Shown in pieces: positions 58,835 to 64,000 of a stretch of DNA of 64,000 nucleotides (its first letter is position 1; each line of letters begins with the position of its first letter). The stretch spans positions 4,767 through 68,766 of the forward strand of contig JBBCJM010000004.1 in the NCBI GenBank assembly GCA_037190175.1, given 5' to 3'. This DNA is from JBBCJM01 sp037190175 (GTDB lineage Bacteria; Pseudomonadota; Alphaproteobacteria; Rhodobacterales; Rhodobacteraceae). Under the pieces are notes generated by a model. The model was given only the letters and a program-made list of their open reading frames with translations. It was not told the origin of the DNA and ran no database searches. Both the position numbers and the translations under genes were made by a program.

Positions 58835-58864
58835 GGACCGGCGCGCGGGTGGGCGCGCCGGTCC
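58835..58864. terminator. Intercistronic hairpin after the binding-protein gene
   Basis: A perfect 12-bp stem (58835-58846 with 58853-58864) around a six-base loop sits between the binding-protein stop and the first permease start. Like the hairpins at 10031-10094 it has no T-tract and probably protects the binding-protein mRNA end or dampens permease expression. Confidence 0.6.
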
Positions 58865-58875
58865 GCCAAGGTCGG

Positions 58876-59976
58876 TCAGGCCTCCATCAGCCCGGCGGAG
58901 TACTTGTCCAGCAGCATGTAGCGGGTGTCGTCGGCCCCCTTCACGTCCAGCCAGGTGATCCGCTTCAGCTGTTCCTCGCCGAAGGAATAGGCGCGGATCT
59001 CGTCTTCGGTCAGCCCGGTTGTGGTGTCCTGGAAGGTGGAGATGTTGCCCGAGGACCGCACCATCGAGGCCGCGGCTTCCGTCTGCGACAGCAGGAAGTC
59101 GATGAACCGATAGGCGTTGTCCTGGTTGGCGCCGCCCTTGATCAGCGAATAGTTCATGGTCCAGCCCATCGCGCCTTCCTTCGGCACGCCCTGGGCCAGG
59201 CTGGGATCGGCCAGCACCAGCGGCACGATGCCCTCGTTCAGGCCCTGCGCCACGTCGACCTCGTTGCCCAGCATCAGCTGCTGCACCTCGGTCGTGGTCG
59301 AGTACCACTTCCGCAGCACGCCCTTGCGCGACACGACGTATTCCCGCAGCTCGGCGAAGGCCTTCTCGACCGGCTCGGGATCGCCGTCGTAGTTCAGCCA
59401 GGCGTCCTGCATCCCGCGGTAGAACAGCGCGGCATAGAGCGCGCTGCCCGGGCGCATGGTGACGCGGCCGGCATAGGTGTCCTCGAAGACCGAGGACCAG
59501 CTGTCGGCATCGGCATCCGAGACCACGCCCTTGCGGGTGGCGATCAGGTTGAAGCCGATGGCGATCGGCACCCCGTACCGCTGGCCATTGATGAACTGGG
59601 CCGGGTTGTCGCTGTAAAGCGGGTTCAGCACGCTCATCGCCGGCAGCCGCGCCGCGTCGATGGGGTCGATCACGTCCACCGCGATATAGCTGTAGAGCCG
59701 GTGGCCGGCGATCACCGCCATGTCGGTCGACTTCTTCTCGCCCTCCGAGGAGAGCAGGTTGAAGGTCTGCGAGGCGTCGGTGTTCTGCTTGAGGTTGATG
59801 CGCACCCCGGTCTCGGCCGTGAACCTGTCGCGGATGTCCTTCGGCAGGAAGGGATCCGTGCCCATGATGTTCAGTTCGGTGCTCTGGGCGTGCACGATGG
59901 CGGGCGCCGCCAAGGCGCCGGCGGCCAGTGCCGACGAACCGATGAGGAACCTGCGTCTTCCGAGTGTTGTCAGCAT
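58876..59976 (-). CDS. Polyamine-type ABC transporter substrate-binding protein (PotD-like)
   Basis: 366-aa periplasmic binding protein with a Tat-type leader: LGRRRFLIGSSALAAGALAAPAIVHAQS (cleavage near residue 31). The body is a class F (spermidine/putrescine-like) binding fold: PFLPKDIRDRFTAETGVRINLKQN, GVPIAIGFNLIATRKGV, DNAYRFIDFLLS. It is the first transporter gene within the long operon, 72 bases after the second Rieske gene. Ligand unknown; amines or dipeptide-like compounds are typical. Confidence 0.9.
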   Translation of the reverse strand: MLTTLGRRRFLIGSSALAAGALAAPAIVHAQSTELNIMGTDPFLPKDIRDRFTAETGVRINLKQNTDASQTFNLLSSEGEKKSTDMAVIAGHRLYSYIAVDVIDPIDAARLPAMSVLNPLYSDNPAQFINGQRYGVPIAIGFNLIATRKGVVSDADADSWSSVFEDTYAGRVTMRPGSALYAALFYRGMQDAWLNYDGDPEPVEKAFAELREYVVSRKGVLRKWYSTTTEVQQLMLGNEVDVAQGLNEGIVPLVLADPSLAQGVPKEGAMGWTMNYSLIKGGANQDNAYRFIDFLLSQTEAAASMVRSSGNISTFQDTTTGLTEDEIRAYSFGEEQLKRITWLDVKGADDTRYMLLDKYSAGLMEA

Positions 59977-60048
59977 TTCCGTCTCCCTGTGCTGGATGGC
60001 CCTGTGTTGTCGGTGTCTCGCGGGCCGGCCTTCGGTGGATGGTCGTGG

Positions 60049-60363
60049 TCAGGCGGTGCTGAGGATGATCTCCTCGCCCTCGATCCGCAGGGGATAGGTG
60101 CGGATCGGCACCTCGCAGGGCAGTTCGGTGGGCTCGCCGGTGCGCACGTCGAAACAGCCATTGTGCAGCGGGCATTCGACCTGCCCGTCCTCGGTCAGCC
60201 AGCCCTCGGACAGATAGGCGGCGCCGTGGGTGCAGGTGTCGGCGGTGGCGCAGAAGGTCCCGTCGTGCAGGTGGTAGAGGGCGACCGGCTCGCCCTCCAC
60301 CTCCACCTGGATGATCTCGCCCTTGGGAATGTCGCCCGTTCTGGCGACGGCAATCTCGGTCAT
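60049..60363 (-). CDS. Rieske [2Fe-2S] ferredoxin
   Basis: 104-aa soluble Rieske protein. The cluster ligands are Cys44/His46 (CTHG) and Cys64/His67 (CPLHNG), with the usual 17-residue spacing, as in dioxygenase ferredoxins such as BphF/NdoA. It carries electrons from a reductase to an oxygenase. The reductase could be the protein of 53869-55050. No oxygenase alpha subunit is seen in the window. Confidence 0.93.
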   Translation of the reverse strand: MTEIAVARTGDIPKGEIIQVEVEGEPVALYHLHDGTFCATADTCTHGAAYLSEGWLTEDGQVECPLHNGCFDVRTGEPTELPCEVPIRTYPLRIEGEEIILSTA

Positions 60364-60379
60364 GGAACGGCTGCGTCCT

Positions 60380-60796
60380 TCATACGGTCAGAACCAGATA
60401 GTCGGCGTCGACCTCGACCTCGAAGGTCTCGGCCTTGTAGGGGCCCTCGACCACCTGCCGGCCGCTGGTCACCTCGGAGAGGTAGGTCTTGACCTTGCAA
60501 TGCGCCGGGTCGAACCAGGACTGGCCGGTGCGCAGGTCGAACTCCCAGCCGTGGTTGGGGCACATGACGATCTCGCCCTCGCGCTCGATCGACATCCGGC
60601 CGGGGCCGGACGAGGTGACCAGGCCGGTCAGATGCCCGGCGCAGAGCGGCGCGCCCTGGTGGGGACACTTGTTCAGGATGGCCAGGTAGTCGCCCTTCAC
60701 GTTGAAGATGACGATGGGCCGGCCCCCGGCGGTGACGAGCTTGCGGCTGCCCGGCGGCACTTCGGAGGCCAGCGCGACGACGTATTTCGCAGGCAT
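60380..60796 (-). CDS. Rieske [2Fe-2S] protein with widened ligand spacing
   Basis: 138-aa Rieske-fold protein. Ligands are Cys44/His46 (CPHQGAPL) and Cys79/His82 (CPNHGWEFD). The 32 residues between the pairs are roughly twice the usual number, through an insertion containing VTSSGPGRMSIEREGE. Otherwise it resembles oxygenase-type Rieske domains. It lies 16 bases before the other Rieske gene and directly after an amidohydrolase gene. It may serve as an electron carrier for an oxygenase outside the window or have another role. Confidence 0.88.
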   Translation of the reverse strand: MPAKYVVALASEVPPGSRKLVTAGGRPIVIFNVKGDYLAILNKCPHQGAPLCAGHLTGLVTSSGPGRMSIEREGEIVMCPNHGWEFDLRTGQSWFDPAHCKVKTYLSEVTSGRQVVEGPYKAETFEVEVDADYLVLTV

Positions 60797-60799
60797 CGG

Positions 60800-61909
60800 T
60801 CAGACCCTCAGCACGCGCTTGGCGTTGGAGTTGAAGATCGCCTCCTTCAGATCTGCGGCCAGCGGGAAGGGGAAGACGTAGTGCGGGTCGTCCGAATCCC
60901 AGTGTGGATAGTCGGTGGCGAACAGCAGGCGGTCCCAGCCCACCCATTCCATCAGCGTCCTGAGGTCGGCCGGATTGTCGAAGACGTCCATCGGCTGGGT
61001 CGAGGCCCAGAAATGCCGGCGGAAGATCTCGGAGGGCGGCTCCTTCACCCGCGGCAGTTCCGAGCGCATCCGGGACCACAGCGCGTCCAGCCGGTAGAGC
61101 GCGGTCGGGATCCAGGTGAAGGCGCCCTCGACCAGGATGACCTTGAGCCGCGGGAATTCGTCGAACACGCCCTCCAGGATCAGGCTCGCCATCACGGCGG
61201 CCATGCCGGCATGGATGCTCTGGTGCTGCTGGATGTGATAGGAGGCCCAGCCCGCCCCGCCGAACACCGGCGCGCCGCCGTTGCCGCCGCCATGGATGCC
61301 GATCGGCAGGTCGAACTCCTGCGCCGCGGCGAAGACCGGCCAGTACCGCTTGCGCCCCAGCGGCTCCACCAGCCGCTGGCCCAGCGAGACCTGCGCGAAG
61401 CGGGGGTTGTTGCCGTGGCGGCGGATCTCGGCCACCGAGCTCTCGGCATCCTCCTGCATCACGCAGATCGAGGCGCGCAGCCGCGGTTCGGGCTCGGCCC
61501 AGGCTTCCAGCTGCCAGCGGTTGACGCAGGCGGCCAGCGCGGTCCCGTATTCGACGTTGCGCTGCCAGCCGCCGTTGGGCGCCAGCGGCTGCAACATGCC
61601 GATCTCGATGTTGTTGGGGTCGAGGTGCTGCTGGCGCATGAAGTCCAGATCCGACCCCGGCACCCGGCCGCTGGGCGGATAGCTGTCGCGCCGGGCGATG
61701 TTCGGCTCGATCCCGGCATAGGCGTCCAGCGCCGCGAAGGGCAGCTTGGGAAAGCCGGAATAGGTCAGGTGGAACTCGTGCCATTCCTTGTCGAGGAAGG
61801 GCAGCGCCTCGGCGGCCGAGTTCATCGTCGGGTGGATGTCGGCATCCACCAGCGCGGGCTTCGCGGGAGCGGCGGCCCTTGCCCGGGCCTGGGGCGTTTC
61901 GACGGTCAT
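60800..61909 (-). CDS. Amidohydrolase family protein (ACMSD/LigW-like, amidohydrolase_2)
   Basis: 369-aa TIM-barrel metal hydrolase/decarboxylase: VDADIHPTMN near residue 22, FDLPIGIHGGGNG with a metal-type His, HASMPMAD-like equivalent in LKVILVEGAFTWIP, and LFATDYPHWDSDDP with the catalytic Asp. The group includes aromatic acid decarboxylases and hydrolases. It overlaps the second amidohydrolase gene by ATGA. The pair and the Rieske genes suggest ring-acid processing. Confidence 0.87.
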   Translation of the reverse strand: MTVETPQARARAAAPAKPALVDADIHPTMNSAAEALPFLDKEWHEFHLTYSGFPKLPFAALDAYAGIEPNIARRDSYPPSGRVPGSDLDFMRQQHLDPNNIEIGMLQPLAPNGGWQRNVEYGTALAACVNRWQLEAWAEPEPRLRASICVMQEDAESSVAEIRRHGNNPRFAQVSLGQRLVEPLGRKRYWPVFAAAQEFDLPIGIHGGGNGGAPVFGGAGWASYHIQQHQSIHAGMAAVMASLILEGVFDEFPRLKVILVEGAFTWIPTALYRLDALWSRMRSELPRVKEPPSEIFRRHFWASTQPMDVFDNPADLRTLMEWVGWDRLLFATDYPHWDSDDPHYVFPFPLAADLKEAIFNSNAKRVLRV

Positions 61910-62964
61910 TGCAGTCCCCCCGGTTGCAGGGCCAGGCGTCCATAGGTGGCGGCGGGGTTGGCGCCGGCGATGCGGGCGGCAAGCTCGGGCCCGATCCCCT
62001 CGGGCACCGCCGCCGTCCCCTCGAACTGCCAGTGCGGATAGTCGGTCGAGAACAGCAGGATCTCGTCCGCCGCGATCATCTCGACGATGCGGGCGACATG
62101 CGCGGCCGAGGGCGCGTCGAAGGGCTGGGTGGTGAAGCGGACGTGCCGCTTGATCAGCGTCGAGGGCGCTTCGGTCACCCAGGGCACCTCGCGGCGCAGC
62201 GCCATCCACTTGTTGTCGGTGTCGGCCAGGAAGGCGGGCAGCCAGGTGACGCCGCTTTCCAGCATGACCACGCGCAGGTCGGGGAACTCCTGGAACACGC
62301 CCTCGTGCACCAGGCTCAGCAGCTGGCCCTGCACCATGCCCGATTGCAGGAACAGCTCCTCGGCATAGGTCGAGTGCCAGCCGACATAGCTTTGCGGAAA
62401 GCGCCCGTTGCCGCCGGGGTGGATCGCCACCGGCAGGCCGTGCTTCACCGCGGCGCGGTAGATCGGCCAGAACTGCCGGCGGCCGAAGGGCACGTCGCCG
62501 GCGATGGGGAACAGGATCTGCACGAAGCGGCTGTCGCCGGCGCGGGCCTCGATCTCCTCCACCGCCATGTCGGGCTCCTGGATCGGCACCGAGATGGCGC
62601 CGCGCAGCCGGTCGTCGCGGTCGAGCCAGCACTCGGCCAGCCAGCCGTTCACCGCATGGCAGATCGCCCGGCCGAAATAGCTGTTCGGATGCACCGCCCC
62701 GCCGTGGACCGGATTGAGAATGGCGATGTCGATCCCGAAGGGCTCCAGCAGCTCGGCCGCCAGCCGCGCGGGGTCGGGGGCCGCGCGGCCGGTCTCGGGC
62801 CGCCAGTCGGCCCGGGCGGTGGTGGGCAGGCTGGGGCGATAGGCGACGAGATCGAGGTTCCTGACCCCGCGGGTGGTCACATGGTCGCGCCAGTAGGCGT
62901 CGAGCCAGGGCAGCAGGTCGGGCAGTTCGGGAATGGCCGGATGCACGTCGCAGTCGATCTTCAT
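61906..62964 (-). CDS. Amidohydrolase family protein (ACMSD/LigW-like, amidohydrolase_2)
   Basis: 352-aa paralogue of the following gene product: DCDVHPAIPE at the N terminus, HGLPVAIHPGGNG, LRVVMLESGVTWLPAFL and LLFSTDYPHWQFEG. Two diverged copies in tandem may act as a hetero-oligomer or on successive substrates. The start at 62964 lies nine bases after the TPP-enzyme coding region. Reaction unknown; decarboxylation or hydrolysis of a ring or ring-cleavage acid is likely. Confidence 0.87.
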   Translation of the reverse strand: MKIDCDVHPAIPELPDLLPWLDAYWRDHVTTRGVRNLDLVAYRPSLPTTARADWRPETGRAAPDPARLAAELLEPFGIDIAILNPVHGGAVHPNSYFGRAICHAVNGWLAECWLDRDDRLRGAISVPIQEPDMAVEEIEARAGDSRFVQILFPIAGDVPFGRRQFWPIYRAAVKHGLPVAIHPGGNGRFPQSYVGWHSTYAEELFLQSGMVQGQLLSLVHEGVFQEFPDLRVVMLESGVTWLPAFLADTDNKWMALRREVPWVTEAPSTLIKRHVRFTTQPFDAPSAAHVARIVEMIAADEILLFSTDYPHWQFEGTAAVPEGIGPELAARIAGANPAATYGRLALQPGGLQ

Positions 62965-62972
62965 GTCTCGCC

Positions 62973-63655
62973 TCACTTTCCTGCCACTGCTTCGGCCGCG
63001 GCCGGTCTTGCCGTGCCCGAGAAGGTCGAGCGCACGGTGCGGATATCGGGGTCCACCAGCATGTGGATGACCGCCGGGACCCCGGCCGTCAGGGCCGCGT
63101 CCAGCGCCGGGGCGAAGTCCGAGGTTTCCCGCACCGTGAAGCCCGCGCCGCCATAGGCCCGCGCCAGGGCCGCGAAGTCGGGGTTGCGCAGCGCGGTTCC
63201 GCTGGGCCGGCCGGGATAGCGGTTCTCCTGGTGCATCCGGATGGTGCCCAGCATCCCGTTGTCGATGACGATCACCACCGGATCGAGCCCGTACTGCATC
63301 GCGGTGGCCAGTTCCTGCCCGTTCATCTGGAAACAGCCGTCGCCGGCGAAGGCCACCACGTCGCGGTCGGGGAAGGCCAGCTTGGCGGCGATGGCGGCGG
63401 GAACGCCGTAGCCCATGGCCCCGCAGATCGGCGCCAGCTGGCTGGGATAGCTGCGATAGAGGTAATGCCGCTGCGGCCAGCCGGTATAGTTGCCCGCGCC
63501 ATGGGTGAGGATCGCCTCCGGCCCCAGGCGTTCGCGCAGCGTCCGCATCACCGCGTCGAAGTCGATGCGCCCCGGCAGCGCCGGCACCGCCAGCGCCGCC
63601 TCGAAGGCCCGCCGCCCCTCGCGCGCCCAGGGCGAGGCGGGGCGGGCCGGGGGGG
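62973..63655 (-). pseudogene. Thiamine diphosphate-dependent enzyme, C-terminal part (broken)
   Basis: The C-terminal TPP-binding domain of an acetolactate-synthase-like enzyme. It shows GAMGYGVPAAIAAKLAFPDRDVVAFAGDGCFQMNG with the GDG motif, then DNGMLGTIRMHQENRYPGR. A GTG at 63587 would give 204 aa, but sense coding continues upstream (ARPASPWAREGRRAFEAALAVPA) to about 63655 with no start, then stops making sense on this strand. The central domain continues on the opposite strand, so the gene is interrupted by an inversion or an assembly join. It heads the long leftward operon with two amidohydrolases downstream. Confidence 0.75.
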
Positions 63656-64000
63656 GATGCCGCCGCGGTGGCCGACATCCGGCGGCTGGCCGAGGGCTGG
63701 GGCCTGCCCGTCGCCGCCGGGCTGCGCTGCCAGGACAGGTTCGACAACAGCCATCCGCTCTACGTGGGCGAACTCGGCACCGGCCAGGTGCCCTATCTCC
63801 AGCAGATGGTGCGCGAGGCCGATCTGCTGCTGGTGGTGGGCGAGCGGCTGGGCGAGATGACGACGCTGGGCTACAGCCTGATCGAGGTGCCGTCGCCGCG
63901 GCAGAAGCTGATCCACGTCTTCCCCGATCCCGCGGAACTGGGCCGGGTCTATCTGCCCGATCTGGCGATCGCGGCCTCGGTGCCCTCCTTCGCGGCGCTG
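63641..64000 (+). pseudogene. Thiamine diphosphate-dependent enzyme, central domain (fragment, inverted)
   Basis: From about 63656 the plus strand encodes DAAAVADIRRLAEGWGLPVAAGLRCQDRFDNSHP, LYVGELGTGQVPYLQQM and EADLLLVVGERLGEMTT, the central domain of the same enzyme class as the minus-strand fragment before it. It runs open to the window end (LPDLAIAASVPSFAAL). No start codon or N-terminal PYR domain precedes it; it emerges from a G-rich junction. It is missing its N-terminal half and its sense is opposite to the C-terminal part. Confidence 0.7.

Noticed and set aside
1..64000. CRISPR arrays, tRNA or rRNA genes, insertion sequences
   Set aside because: No regularly spaced repeats, no cloverleaf or rRNA-like stretches and no transposase-like protein were seen on reading both strands; a covariance-model search could still find a small RNA.

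Overview
The window is a very GC-rich, gene-dense stretch with ATGA/TGATG gene overlaps throughout. Gene content (ZapE-type ATPase, a DUF2125-like protein, several substrate-binding-protein transporters, many flavin, Rieske and SDR enzymes) points to an alphaproteobacterium, probably Rhodobacteraceae-like. The lineage is inferred from gene content and composition only. I see no rRNA, tRNA, CRISPR array, prophage or insertion sequence. Almost everything is accessory catabolism and uptake.

Region A (1-18.1 kb) looks like an alicyclic or aromatic-acid catabolic island. A leftward operon (sugar-isomerase-like TIM barrel, NIPSNAP, KstD-like flavoprotein, IclR regulator, Gfo/Idh/MocA oxidoreductase) diverges from a KstD-like flavoprotein plus extended SDR. 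A shikimate-dehydrogenase-like gene, a complete branched-chain-type ABC transporter (five genes) and a periplasmic PQQ sugar-dehydrogenase-like protein follow. A second leftward operon (KstD-like flavoprotein and two SDRs) closes the region. Two of its promoters carry the same bipartite motif, GTCCAACA-N12-CGTCCATT, and a degenerate relative lies in the divergent promoter.

Region B (18.1-29.2 kb) is more mixed: an MFS exporter with a soluble C-terminal domain, zapE, small conserved proteins, DinB, fumarylacetoacetase, an MBL hydrolase, another MFS protein, a maleylacetoacetate-isomerase/GST-like protein, a thiolase and a DUF2125-like envelope protein.

Region C (29.2-50.6 kb) is a LysR-controlled module. 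One leftward operon encodes a methyltransferase, HyuA/HyuB, two MmgE/PrpD proteins, two GlcG/HbpS proteins, an argininosuccinate-lyase-like protein with a rewritten signature loop, a class II aldolase, an aldehyde dehydrogenase and a sulfatase. Next to it are a LysR gene, a tripartite tricarboxylate transporter with a fused TctA-TctB, a LigM/DesA-type O-demethylase and a LysR protein with two HTH domains. A 44-bp operator is repeated with identical spacing upstream of the hydantoinase operon and upstream of the transporter, tying the two into one regulon.

Region D (50.6-64 kb) holds a GntR regulator, a MATE exporter and an 11-kb leftward operon: TPP enzyme (broken at the window edge), two amidohydrolases, two Rieske proteins, a polyamine-type ABC transporter, a 2-hydroxyacid dehydrogenase, a ferredoxin reductase and an opine-dehydrogenase-like enzyme. 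No oxygenase subunit is visible. At about 63.65 kb the coding sense of the TPP enzyme flips strand, which indicates an inversion or an assembly join.
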